The notes beneath the pieces are model-generated. The model had not been told where the DNA came from. It saw only the letters and a program-made list of their open reading frames with translations, and did not search any database. 64,000 bases of DNA from Devosia sp. LC5 (GTDB lineage: Bacteria; Pseudomonadota; Alphaproteobacteria; Rhizobiales; Devosiaceae). Positions 34,714 to 43,063 of this stretch are shown here, one piece after another (the first letter of the stretch is position 1; every line of letters begins with the position of its first letter). The stretch covers positions 62,001 through 126,000 of the forward strand of contig NZ_JNNO01000044.1 in NCBI RefSeq assembly GCF_000735585.1, written 5' to 3'. The position numbers were made by a program, and so were the translations under genes.

Positions 34714-35433
34714 CTATTGCTGGGCCTGTTGCGCCTGCCGCCGCAGCACCTCGGATTCGGGCAGCGCATTGGCGTATTTGAGTTCGCGATTGGCGCGGTT
34801 CCAGAAGGCCGGATGGACCATGTCGAGTGAACCAGCATCGTCTGGCGTGAGCGCAAGCCGCTCGGTGGTTTCGGCATCCAGATAAAGCACGGCATTCTGC
34901 CGATACCAGGCGGGAATGGCCTCGTCGGTCCAGATTTGCGGCCGAAGCACGTCAAATGGCTGATAGCCATGAGCCGTAAAGAGGCCGGCCCAATAGCTTG
35001 GCCATTGCTCATTGCTATGCCCGACACCGCCTTGGCCGGGGATGGCGGCGCTGAACAGGATTGCCGGGGCTAGCGCGACGAGATCGGCGACAAAGCCGGC
35101 GGCGCGGGCAGGGCTCAGATGCTCGGCGACTTCAAGTGACATCGCCAGATCAACGCGCGGGCCGGTGAAGCTCTGTTCCAGGTCCTGCGCCGCAAAGACG
35201 ATGCGCGGATCATCCAGCATATCCGCGGCGACCCAATTGCCCTCGATGCCGAATGCCTCCACCGCGCCATCGGCCAGGGCCGCGGCGAGAAAGGTGCCGG
35301 TGCCGCAGCCGATATCGGCAACCGAGCGGCGTGCCAGGCCCTTGGGCAGTGCGGCGAGCAGCCTTGCAGCGGCGTGGGCGGTATGGGCGCGGCGATTGTC
35401 ATAGAAATCGGCCGGGTAGATCGAGGCAGTCAT
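34714..35433 (-). CDS. Class I SAM-dependent methyltransferase
   Basis: A 239-residue enzyme with a Rossmann-type SAM domain: motif I SVADIGCGTGTFLAAALADG, acidic residue GIEGN, motif II FAAQDLEQSF and VDLAMSLEVAEHL. After the core the sequence HSNEQWPSYWAGLFTAHGY resembles methyltransferases acting in glycan or lipid biosynthesis clusters. The acceptor is unknown. The ATG at 35433 begins directly with a plausible N-terminus (TASIYPADFYDN); the upstream extension is low-complexity. It ends one base from the ThuA gene. Confidence 0.85.
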   Translation of the reverse strand: MTASIYPADFYDNRRAHTAHAAARLLAALPKGLARRSVADIGCGTGTFLAAALADGAVEAFGIEGNWVAADMLDDPRIVFAAQDLEQSFTGPRVDLAMSLEVAEHLSPARAAGFVADLVALAPAILFSAAIPGQGGVGHSNEQWPSYWAGLFTAHGYQPFDVLRPQIWTDEAIPAWYRQNAVLYLDAETTERLALTPDDAGSLDMVHPAFWNRANRELKYANALPESEVLRRQAQQAQQ

Positions 35434-35595
35434 CGAAGCGGCTCGGCGGTTGGAAAGGCCGATCGATAATAAGCGGCGGTTGGCCGGCAGGCCAGCGATC
35501 AAATGTTTTTGCGCGGCGCGAAAGGGGGAACCTCGGCCCCGCCCGCCCGTTGCCGACCTGCGTTCCCATCAATGGGGCGCATTGCGGCGGGCATC

Positions 35596-35817
35596 ATGCA
35601 TAAGAACACGGCTCTGGCCGAGACGGTCAGGCGAACCGCATATTTCCTGTGGGAGAATGACGGGCAACCGCCAGGGCGGAGTTTTGACTATTGGCTGCGG
35701 GCTAAGGACATGCATCTGCGCCAGCTGGCCTATGACAAATGGCTGGCCGACGGCACGCCGCCCAATCGGGCCGAGACCCATTGGTATCAGGCCGCCCGCG
35801 AGCTGGGCGACAAATGA
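35596..35817 (+). CDS. DUF2934 domain-containing small protein
   Basis: A 73-residue protein. The stretch VRRTAYFLWENDGQPPGRS followed by DYWLRAKDMH matches the DUF2934 pattern (iR..AY.lWe..G.p.G...dHW..A), and a second, weaker half-copy (LAYDKWLADGTPPNRAETHW) follows, so the protein looks like a tandem of the motif. Function unknown. The ribosome-binding site is weak and starts further upstream (35572 or 35503) remain possible. It converges on efp. Confidence 0.7.
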   Translation: MHKNTALAETVRRTAYFLWENDGQPPGRSFDYWLRAKDMHLRQLAYDKWLADGTPPNRAETHWYQAARELGDK

Positions 35818-35838
35818 AAACGGGCCCCGCAGGGCCCG
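35811..35838 (-). terminator. Rho-independent terminator of efp
   Basis: On the minus strand a perfect 7-bp stem CGGGCCC / GGGCCCG with a TGCG loop is followed by TTTTCATTTG. It lies 23 bp after the efp stop codon and overlaps the end of the convergent DUF2934 gene. Confidence 0.8.
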
Positions 35839-35861
35839 CTGATATTGCCTGTCCGCCAGGA

Positions 35862-36431
35862 TCAGTCCTTGGCGCGCTCGACATAGGAATTGTCGTCGGT
35901 GAGGATGACGATGCGGGTGCCGACGCCGATATGGGGCGGGACCATGACCTTGAGGCCATTGTTGAGCACGGCGGGCTTGTAGGATGACGACGCCGTCTGG
36001 CCCTTGACCACGGGCTCGGTCTCGACGATCTCGAACGTCAGGCGCTGCGGCAATTCCATCGACAGGGCCGTGCCCTCGAAGGTCTTGAGGTGGACCTTCA
36101 TGCCATCAACCAGATAGGCCCGCTGGTCCCCGATCACATCGTCGGCGACTGTGATCTGCTCATAGGTGGCGGGCTCCATGAAGTGGTGACCTTCGCCGTC
36201 CGAATAGAGATAATCATATTCACGATCATCGACATCGGCCTTTTCGACCATTTCAACGGTGCGCCAGCGGCCGACGACCTTCACGCCATCGGAAATGCGG
36301 CGCATATTGACGTTGGTGATGGAGTTGCCCTTGCCGGGGTGGACGTTTTCCGCCGTCAGGATGACGTGCAGATTACCATCCTGTTCGACGACATTGCCCT
36401 TGCGGAGCGATGAGGCGATGACCTTGACCAT
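35862..36431 (-). CDS. efp: Translation elongation factor P
   Basis: A 189-residue ribosome factor that relieves stalling at polyproline stretches. The KOW-like N-domain carries the modification loop NVHPGKGNS with Lys34, the residue that EpmA beta-lysylates; then the OB domains with [19 protein letters not shown] and the C-terminal signature region [20 protein letters not shown]. The ATG at 36431 has AAGGAAG upstream. It is divergent from epmA-epmB, so substrate and modifying enzymes share one promoter region. Confidence 0.97.
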   Translation of the reverse strand: MVKVIASSLRKGNVVEQDGNLHVILTAENVHPGKGNSITNVNMRRISDGVKVVGRWRTVEMVEKADVDDREYDYLYSDGEGHHFMEPATYEQITVADDVIGDQRAYLVDGMKVHLKTFEGTALSMELPQRLTFEIVETEPVVKGQTASSSYKPAVLNNGLKVMVPPHIGVGTRIVILTDDNSYVERAKD

Positions 36432-36576
36432 CAATTCTTCCTTGTTCAAGCGGTGGCGGCGGCCTAGAGGAGCGGCAATGGAGCCGGGCCGGGCGCGCTG
36501 ATATTTTTCTTTGGTGCTGCCCGATACAATAATTCCGGCCAAACCGCCAGACCCGAGCCGAGAAAGAGCCGATCGA

Positions 36577-37638
36577 TTGTCTTCCGCCCCGTTTTCTCCC
36601 CCGGCTTCGCCCTGGTGGACGCCCCAGGTTCATGCCGACCGGCGGCCGCTGCTGCTGGGCCGCAATCGCATCGATGCGGCATTGCGGGGGTATCTGGCCG
36701 AAAATGACTTCATCATGGTGGATCCGCCGGGGCTGCAGCGCTCGCCGGGCAACGAGACCCATCTGCATGCCTTTGCCACCACGGCCATCGGCAATGACGG
36801 TGTCGGGGAGACGCTCTATCTCCACACCTCGCCCGAATTCACCATGAAAAAGCTGCTGGCGGCGGGGGAGAGGCGCATAGCCAGCCTGGGTCATGTCTGG
36901 CGCAACCGGGAGCGCAGCGCGCTGCACCATCCCGAGTTCACCATGCTCGAATGGTATCGAGCGGGGGAAGAGTATGGGGCTGTCATCGCCGATTGCCTCA
37001 ATATGCTGCAATTGGCGGCCACGGCGGTAGGCAGCAAAATGCTCCGCTACAAAGGCCACGAATGCGATCCCTTTGTTGAGGCGGAACGCCTAAGCGTCGT
37101 GCAGGCCTTCGAACGCTATGCGGGTATCGACCTGCTCGCGACTATGGACACGGCGGGCAATACCGATGGCGAGGCGCTGGCATCAGCGATGCTGGCCGTA
37201 GGCCTCGATGTGCCCGAAGATCGCAGCTGGAGTTATCTGTTCAGCCGGGTGCTGGTGGAAAAGGTCGAGCCCAATCTGGGGCTGGGCCGAGTGACGGTGC
37301 TGGATCGCTACCCGGCCGCTGAGGCGGCGCTGGCGCGGCGGGCAGCGGATGACATGCGGGTCAGCGAGCGGTTCGAGCTTTATGCTTGCGGGGTGGAATT
37401 GGCCAATGGCTTTGGCGAATTGACCGATGCGGGCGAGCAACGCCGCAGATTTGCCGCCGAGATGGATGAAAAGCAGCGGATCTATGGGGAGCGCTACCCA
37501 CTCGACGAGGATTTCCTCAAGGCGCTAGACCTGATGCCCGAGGCGAGCGGCGTCGCGCTGGGATTTGATCGCGTCGTGATGTTGGCGACGGGCGCGCCAC
37601 GGATCGATATGGTGCTATGGGCGCCGGTGGTGGAATGA
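36577..37638 (+). CDS. epmA: EF-P--(R)-beta-lysine ligase
   Basis: A 353-residue class II lysyl-tRNA-synthetase-like enzyme without an anticodon-binding domain. It activates (R)-beta-lysine and attaches it to EF-P Lys34. Motif 2 is [20 protein letters not shown], motif 3 is [15 protein letters not shown], and [15 protein letters not shown] is typical of EpmA. I prefer the TTG at 36577, giving a family-like length; a GTG at 36511 would add 22 residues. Ten bases separate it from epmB. Confidence 0.95.
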   Translation: MSSAPFSPPASPWWTPQVHADRRPLLLGRNRIDAALRGYLAENDFIMVDPPGLQRSPGNETHLHAFATTAIGNDGVGETLYLHTSPEFTMKKLLAAGERRIASLGHVWRNRERSALHHPEFTMLEWYRAGEEYGAVIADCLNMLQLAATAVGSKMLRYKGHECDPFVEAERLSVVQAFERYAGIDLLATMDTAGNTDGEALASAMLAVGLDVPEDRSWSYLFSRVLVEKVEPNLGLGRVTVLDRYPAAEAALARRAADDMRVSERFELYACGVELANGFGELTDAGEQRRRFAAEMDEKQRIYGERYPLDEDFLKALDLMPEASGVALGFDRVVMLATGAPRIDMVLWAPVVE

Positions 37639-37648
37639 GAGATTTTTG

Positions 37649-38707
37649 ATGGGCGCCGGCAAGGCCAGTTTAAAAAGTGCGGACGATCTGGTGGCGGCCG
37701 GACTGGCTCCGCTCGAGCAGCGCGACGCGCTGGCCGCAGTCGCCGAGCGCTATGCCATTGCGCTGACGCCAGCCGTGGTCGGTTTGATCGACCGGAGCGA
37801 TCCCGCCGACCCGATGGCGCGCCAATTCGTGCCGCAGGTAGCTGAACTGGTAACAACCCCGGATGAAAGGGCCGACCCGATCGGGGACTTGGCCCATTCG
37901 CCGGTGGAAGGAATAGTGCATCGCTATCCCGACCGCGTGCTGCTCAAGGCCGTGCATGTCTGCCCGGTCTATTGCCGGTTCTGTTTCCGCCGCGAAATGG
38001 TGGGGCCGCAAGGGCTGGGCACATTGACGCCCGAAGCCATGGACGCGGCCATCACCTATATCGCCGATCATCCCGAAATCTGGGAAGTGATCCTGACCGG
38101 GGGCGACCCCCTCGTGCTCTCGGCACGGCGGTTGCGCGAGATGATGGCGCGGCTCAAGGGGATCGATCACGTCAAGATCGTGCGCTTTCACACCCGCGTG
38201 CCAGTGGTCGAGCCCGAGCGGGTCGACGACGCGCTGATCGAGGCTCTCAAGGCCAGCGGCAAGACGACCTATCTGGCCGTCCATGCCAATCACCCGCGCG
38301 AATTTTCTGAGACCGCGCGGGCGGCGATTGCGCGCCTGGCCGATAGCGGCGTGGTGCTGATCAGCCAATCGGTGCTACTCAAGGGCGTCAATGACGACGT
38401 GCCGACGCTGGCGGCACTGATGCGCGGCTTCGTCGAAAACCGCATCAAGCCCTATTACCTGCACCACCCCGATCTGGCGCCCGGCACCAGCCATTTCCGC
38501 GTATCGATCGAAGACGGCCAAAAACTCGTCGCCGCCTTGCGCGGCACGATTTCAGGATTGTGCCAGCCCACCTACATCCTCGATATCCCCGGCGGCTATG
38601 GCAAAGCCGATATCGGCGCCAGCAGTATCAGTGGCACCGACGGTTGTTTCACCATACGCGATTTCCGCGGCGGGGAGCATCGCTATCCGCCGGATACGGT
38701 TTGGTAG
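37649..38707 (+). CDS. epmB: EF-P beta-lysylation protein (lysine 2,3-aminomutase)
   Basis: A 352-residue radical-SAM, PLP-dependent aminomutase converting (S)-alpha-lysine to (R)-beta-lysine for EpmA. The radical-SAM cluster motif CPVYCRFCFRRE is present, followed by ILTGGDPLVLSARRLREM and RFHTRVPVVEPERV; the PLP Lys is expected near the C-terminal GKADIGASS region. The short length is that of EpmB rather than catabolic KamA. ATG at 37649 preceded by GAGAG. No EpmC hydroxylase gene is seen. Confidence 0.95.
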   Translation: MGAGKASLKSADDLVAAGLAPLEQRDALAAVAERYAIALTPAVVGLIDRSDPADPMARQFVPQVAELVTTPDERADPIGDLAHSPVEGIVHRYPDRVLLKAVHVCPVYCRFCFRREMVGPQGLGTLTPEAMDAAITYIADHPEIWEVILTGGDPLVLSARRLREMMARLKGIDHVKIVRFHTRVPVVEPERVDDALIEALKASGKTTYLAVHANHPREFSETARAAIARLADSGVVLISQSVLLKGVNDDVPTLAALMRGFVENRIKPYYLHHPDLAPGTSHFRVSIEDGQKLVAALRGTISGLCQPTYILDIPGGYGKADIGASSISGTDGCFTIRDFRGGEHRYPPDTVW

Positions 38708-38775
38708 GGCGCCTCCTGACACCTGTTGTCAGCTGTAGCGCTAGACTGCCGGACGCTCGAAATGGGAGGCTGGCA

Positions 38776-39150
38776 ATGACCCCTGATGACTTCATGCGCC
38801 GATATGAGGCCGCGACGAATGCCCATGACCTGGCGGGCACGCTTGAGCTGATTGCCGAGGACGCTGTTTATCTGTTTAGCGATCGAACCAGCCATATCGG
38901 CAAGCCGGCGATCAAGAATGCCCTTGCGGCAAATTTTGCGAGCATCAGGAACGAGACCTATGCGATCTCCGGGTTACGATGGCTTGCGGCTTCGGAGGCC
39001 GTGGCCGTCTGCATCTATGAGTTCCGCTGGTCAGGTGAAATCAATGGAGAAGCCGCATCAGGAAGCGGCCGGGGTACGTCCGTGTTGCGGCGCGACGACG
39101 GGCATTGGCTCGTGGCGCATGAACACCTGAGCTCGGGCGGGCTGGAATAG
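38776..39150 (+). CDS. SnoaL-like / DUF4440-type NTF2-fold protein
   Basis: A 124-residue protein with the NTF2-fold pattern: FMRRYEAATNAHDLAGTLEL, IAEDAVYLFSDRTSHIGKPA, and the terminal strands GRGTSVLRRDDGHWLVAHEHLS. This layout is that of calcium/calmodulin kinase-association or ketosteroid-isomerase-like proteins. Ligand unknown. ATG at 38776 is preceded by GGGAGG. It stands alone 68 bp after epmB. Confidence 0.82.
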   Translation: MTPDDFMRRYEAATNAHDLAGTLELIAEDAVYLFSDRTSHIGKPAIKNALAANFASIRNETYAISGLRWLAASEAVAVCIYEFRWSGEINGEAASGSGRGTSVLRRDDGHWLVAHEHLSSGGLE

Positions 39151-39317
39151 GCGCCCGATTTCGCTCGGTGTCTTCGCCCAGCGTCGTTGGACCGGTGTTC
39201 GGCGCGGGGCCCCGCCGCTGGGCGCGGCGGGGATTGCCGGCTCGATATTTGCGTTTTGCCACCGGCATGTTCGTGACGCCCAAACGTATTGTGGGCAGAG
39301 CGTCCTAGCACTGCCCC

Positions 39318-40304
39318 TTACAGCCAACCGCGCTTCTTGAAATACAGATAAGGCAGCACCGCCGACAGGATCATCAGGCCAATGGCGAACGGATAGCCGA
39401 ATTCCCATTTCAGCTCGGGCATGATGTCGTAGTTCATGCCGTAGATGGAGGCGACCAGCGTCGGCGGCAGGAAGACCACGGCCGCGACCGAGAAGATCTT
39501 GATGATCTGGTTCTGCTCCAGATTGATCAGGCCCAGCGTCGCGTCGAGCAGGAAATTGATCTTGCTGGAGAGTGTGCGCGCATGTTCGCCCAGCGAAACG
39601 GCGTCGCGCTGGATCAGCTTGACCAATTGGCGGGCGTCCCGCCCGGCCCGCGTGGTGTCGCCATTGGGCGCGATATGGAAGGCCATCAGCCGCGAAATGC
39701 TGACCAGGCTTTCCTGCACCATGGTGAGCAATTCCGCCTTGGCGCCGATCCGCTCTATGATGGAGCGCAAATCCTGCTGCAGCTGCTTGGCGGTGCTGCT
39801 TTTCTTGCCGAATACGTCGCGCGAGATCTGGTCGATTTCGTTGCCGACGCGTTCCAGCGCATCGGCAGTGCGATCGATCATGGCTTCGAGCAGGCCCAGA
39901 AACACCTGTTCGCCCGAGCTGCAAGCAATGCTCTTGGATTTCTGCGCGCGCAGGGTAAAAGCCAGGAACGGCTTGGGTTCGGCATAGCGCACGGTGACCA
40001 GCGTTTCGCCCTTGAGGATGAAGGTGATCGGGGTCTTGGAGGGCTCCTCGCTATCGAGCTTGTGCAGGCCCGTCATGGTCATGAATTCGGCGCCATCCTC
40101 GCTATAGAGGCGGGCGGAAAGCTCGATTTCCTCCATCTCGGCCTGGCTGGGGATGTCGATGCCCAGCAATTGCTCGACGAGGCGATCTTCCTCGGCGGTG
40201 GGTTGCAAAAGATCGAGCCAGACCAGGCCGGCAACACCGGCGGGATCGAGCGGAAGGGTGCTTTGCACGAGCCGTGCGGCTTCGTTGTGATATGCGCGCA
40301 GCAT
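39318..40304 (-). CDS. corA: Magnesium/cobalt transport protein CorA
   Basis: A 328-residue CorA-type divalent-cation channel. A long cytoplasmic alpha/beta and helical funnel domain is followed by the stalk helix (SSKINFLLDATLGLINLEQN), TM1 (IFSVAAVVFLPPTLVASI), the selectivity motif YGMNYD, and TM2 ending in a basic tail (FKKRGWL). The ribosome-binding site TTAGGAG precedes the ATG. An imperfect 22-bp palindrome lies just upstream. Probably carries Mg2+, possibly Co2+ or Ni2+. Confidence 0.95.
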   Translation of the reverse strand: MLRAYHNEAARLVQSTLPLDPAGVAGLVWLDLLQPTAEEDRLVEQLLGIDIPSQAEMEEIELSARLYSEDGAEFMTMTGLHKLDSEEPSKTPITFILKGETLVTVRYAEPKPFLAFTLRAQKSKSIACSSGEQVFLGLLEAMIDRTADALERVGNEIDQISRDVFGKKSSTAKQLQQDLRSIIERIGAKAELLTMVQESLVSISRLMAFHIAPNGDTTRAGRDARQLVKLIQRDAVSLGEHARTLSSKINFLLDATLGLINLEQNQIIKIFSVAAVVFLPPTLVASIYGMNYDIMPELKWEFGYPFAIGLMILSAVLPYLYFKKRGWL

Positions 40305-40320
40305 TTTGGCAGGCTCCTAA

Positions 40321-40342
40321 GGTAGACCGCGCGCGGACTACC
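40321..40342. promoter_or_regulatory. 22-bp palindrome in corA leader
   Basis: GGTAGACCGCG / CGCGGACTACC pair as an inverted repeat with one mismatch, directly before the ribosome-binding site of corA. It could be an operator or a leader hairpin. Confidence 0.4.
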
Positions 40343-40506
40343 GAGCCGACAATATCGTCAGGTCGAGAAGGCCGTGCGCGGGGTCGAAGATCGACTTCGA
40401 CTGTCGGGGTTCATCTGGTTTCTCGCGTGTGAAAATGGCTGGGCCATCGACAGATCGTGCATGCGCCCGGATTCAAATTCTGTCAATTGGGGCATATGGA
40501 AAAGAG

Positions 40507-41169
40507 CTATGCGCCCGGCGAAGCCTGTTCCAGTGCCCGCCCGGCGGGGAAGATGCCGGACATCACGACGAAGCCCGGAATACGGCGGACGCGGTCGGTC
40601 CAGCGGCGCAGAGCCGGATAATCCTGCCGGGAAATGCCGCCTTCTTCGCTCAGCATCACATAGGGGAAGCACGCGATGTCGGCGGTGGTGGGGTGGCTGG
40701 GTGCGCAGAGCCAGTCGCGGCCCTCGCGCTCGCCGAACCAGAGATGCTCATCCATGATGCGGAAGATGCGGTGGGCAGACTTCTGGGCTTTTTCGATGTC
40801 GAAATCATAATCGAAACCGAGTGCGAGGCGGGCGGCGGAGGCGGTGGCTGTGATGTCGTCGCCCACGGCATGCCAGCGCAGCACTTCGGCGGTGATCGCC
40901 GGATCATCGGGGAACCAGCGGCCGCTCTCGTCATATTTCTTGGCGAGATAGGCGAGAATGGCGCCCGAATCCGACAGGGTCAGCTCGCCGTCCTTAAGCA
41001 CGGGAAGCTGGCCGAAGGGGTTGAGCTTTAAAAACCAGTCGGCCTTGTGCTGGCGGCCGGGGAAGAAATCGACCGGGATGATGTCATAGCGCAGCTTCAA
41101 AATGCTCATCAGCAGCCGCAGCTTGTAGCAATTGCCCGAGAGTTCGAAGTCGTAAAGGGTGATGGTCAT
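40507..41169 (-). CDS. GST-like protein, NdmE-type component
   Basis: A 220-residue glutathione-S-transferase-fold protein. The thioredoxin-like N-domain begins ITLYDFELSGNCYKLRLLMS, with the cis-Pro in NPFGQLPVLKDG and SDSGAILAYLAKKY; the helical C-domain contains APSHPTTADIACFPYVML. In the methylxanthine N7-demethylase, NdmE is a GST homologue with a structural role between the Rieske-less oxygenase NdmC and the reductase NdmD. Here the gene follows counterparts of both in order on the minus strand. Alone it would be an ordinary GST; its operon makes the structural role plausible. ATG at 41169 chosen because GAGAGACAA precedes it. Confidence 0.8.
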   Translation of the reverse strand: MTITLYDFELSGNCYKLRLLMSILKLRYDIIPVDFFPGRQHKADWFLKLNPFGQLPVLKDGELTLSDSGAILAYLAKKYDESGRWFPDDPAITAEVLRWHAVGDDITATASAARLALGFDYDFDIEKAQKSAHRIFRIMDEHLWFGEREGRDWLCAPSHPTTADIACFPYVMLSEEGGISRQDYPALRRWTDRVRRIPGFVVMSGIFPAGRALEQASPGA

Positions 41170-41192
41170 TTGTCTCTCATTGTTCCCCATGA

Positions 41193-41278
41193 GACCTCAT
41201 GGTGAGCTTGTCGAACCACGAGGTCGGCAACACCGATCTCGCCACGACCTCGTCCTTCGACAGGCTCAGGATGAGGTC
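41193..41278. repeat. Palindromic intergenic element
   Basis: An imperfect inverted repeat of about 33 bp per arm (41193-41227 and 41246-41278): GACCTCATGGTGAGCTTGTC... against ...GACAGGCTCAGGATGAGGTC. It contains the TGTCGAA / TTCGACA core common to dispersed alphaproteobacterial palindromes and lies between the reductase and GST-like genes. Confidence 0.75.
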
Positions 41279-41290
41279 TACAGATGGGGC

Positions 41291-42976
41291 CTAGATATCG
41301 AGTACCAACCTGGCTGACCTGGCCCGGCTGACGCAGGTCATCATGCAGCTATTGGAAGCCTTCTCGCTGTCGTTGAGATAGACGTCCTGATGGTCCACCT
41401 CGCCCTCCATGACCGCAGTGAGGCAGGTGCCACAGGCGCCTTGCTCGCAGGAGGAGGGGACGGTGAGGCCGGCATCGCGCATCACTGCGAGAATAGTGCG
41501 GCCCGAAGGAACATGCAGCGTCATGGCAGAACGGGCGAGCTCGATTTCAAAGCTCGAGCTGTCGTCGATGATCTTGTCGTTCTTGAAATATTCGAAGTGG
41601 ATGGCTTCGTCGGGCCAGCCTTGTTCGGCCGCGGTTTCGCGGACGGATTCGAGCATGGCCGAAGGGCCGCAGACATAGACATGTTGGGCGCGGGACCAGG
41701 GGCCAAGCGTCGCGGCAATGATCGTGCCGATTTCGGCGCGGGGCAGGCCCTGGTGGATGATCACCTTGCCACCGAGCGCTTCGAGCCGGTCGCGGAAAGC
41801 GGCCTGTTCGCCGCTGCGGACGAAATAATGCAGCTCATAGGGCAGGCTCGACTTGTCGAGAAAACGAGCCATGGAGAGCAGCGGCGTGATGCCGATGCCG
41901 CCAGCGATCAGTACGGTGCGGGTAGCGTCGCGGCGCAGCGGGAAATTGTTGCGCGGTTCGGAAATGGCGAGCACGTCGCCTTCACGCACACTATCGATCA
42001 GCACTTGCGAGCCGCCCTTGCTGGCGCTTTCGGCCTTGACGCCGATGACATAGCTCATCAATTCGCCAGGGCCGTTGGTGATCGAATATTGGCGGATCAG
42101 GCCATTGGGCAGGTGCAGATCGATATGGGCGCCGGGCTGGAAGGTGGGCAGGTGCCCGTCGCGGGCAGCCAGTTCGAAGCCGGTAACGCCATCGGCAGAT
42201 TGCCATTTGCGCTTGACCACGACCGGCATGGTATTGCCGCGCGGAATGGCGATTTCGGGCATGGTGGCGAGATCCGCCGAGACCTTTTCGAATACCGGCT
42301 GCAACGGTTCGGGCGCCGGCTTGCGGGTCGCTGCGCGCTCGAGACGGTCACGGAGCCTTGTCAGGACCTCATTGTGCTGGCGCAGGATGGCGAGATCAGG
42401 TTGGCCCGCAACGAGGCCGCGGATGACGGCGCGATTGGCATCGACCGGCTGGACGAACCAGATCGTATCGCCGGTACGGATGGAGAGGCCCGGCAGGCGC
42501 TCGGCGTCCGGGGTGGAGAGTGCATCGAGTACGTCTTCAGGCGCGGCGTTGACGGGCATGGGGCGCAGGACAGACCAGTCGCCGGTTTCGGCTCCGGGGA
42601 AGGGTGTGAAGGGAAGCTCCTCATTGGCGGCGGACCAGACCAGGCCATAGGCCTCGCGCACCGGATAGGTGCGGTTCTGGATGCGGCGGGCGGGGGCGTC
42701 GGCGGGGTGGGCCGGAATATAGGTGCAGCCGGCGGAGCGATTTGCATAGCGCCAGCCATGATACTGGCATTTGAGCTCGCCGCCCTCGTTGATGCCGATG
42801 GACAGGCGCACCCCGCGATGCAGGCACCGGTTTTCCCAGACATTCACATTGCCATCGTCAGCCCGCCACACGGCGAGTTCGCGGCCGAGCAGCTGGCCTT
42901 GATAGACGTGGCGGAACGGCAGGTCCTCGCTCGAGGCGATGGGATACCAGGTGGGATCGGCAAGGGAGAGCGTCAT
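41291..42976 (-). CDS. Rieske-containing oxygenase reductase, NdmD-type (Rieske + FMN/NADH reductase + ferredoxin)
   Basis: A 561-residue three-part redox protein. Residues 1-110 form a Rieske [2Fe-2S] domain with Cys51-x-His53 (CLHRG) and Cys70-x2-His73 (CQYHGW). Residues ~110-230 resemble a shrunken oxygenase C-terminal segment (IRTGDTIWFVQPVDANRAVI). Residues ~250-460 are a phthalate-dioxygenase-reductase-like FMN/NAD(P)H module (RQYSITNGPGE, IAGGIGITPLLSMARFL, VYVCGPSAML). The C-terminal plant-type [2Fe-2S] domain has CEQGACGTC and a distal Cys in SCMMTC. Ordinary reductases lack the first domain; NdmD of caffeine metabolism has it. It would pass NADH electrons through its own Rieske centre to the neighbouring oxygenase. 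Confidence 0.92.
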   Translation of the reverse strand: MTLSLADPTWYPIASSEDLPFRHVYQGQLLGRELAVWRADDGNVNVWENRCLHRGVRLSIGINEGGELKCQYHGWRYANRSAGCTYIPAHPADAPARRIQNRTYPVREAYGLVWSAANEELPFTPFPGAETGDWSVLRPMPVNAAPEDVLDALSTPDAERLPGLSIRTGDTIWFVQPVDANRAVIRGLVAGQPDLAILRQHNEVLTRLRDRLERAATRKPAPEPLQPVFEKVSADLATMPEIAIPRGNTMPVVVKRKWQSADGVTGFELAARDGHLPTFQPGAHIDLHLPNGLIRQYSITNGPGELMSYVIGVKAESASKGGSQVLIDSVREGDVLAISEPRNNFPLRRDATRTVLIAGGIGITPLLSMARFLDKSSLPYELHYFVRSGEQAAFRDRLEALGGKVIIHQGLPRAEIGTIIAATLGPWSRAQHVYVCGPSAMLESVRETAAEQGWPDEAIHFEYFKNDKIIDDSSSFEIELARSAMTLHVPSGRTILAVMRDAGLTVPSSCEQGACGTCLTAVMEGEVDHQDVYLNDSEKASNSCMMTCVSRARSARLVLDI

Positions 42977-43063
42977 GACGTCATCCGAAGAGATTGGGAT
43001 CGCGCCACGATCGGATGAGGTCGAAGTCGGCGGGCCTTGGCGTACGAGGTCCGCTCCATGGCG

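Noticed and set aside
40507-41169. Plain detoxification GST unrelated to neighbours
   Set aside because: Not fully excluded, but the same-strand order behind Rieske-less oxygenase and Rieske-reductase matches the Ndm system too closely to treat it as unrelated.
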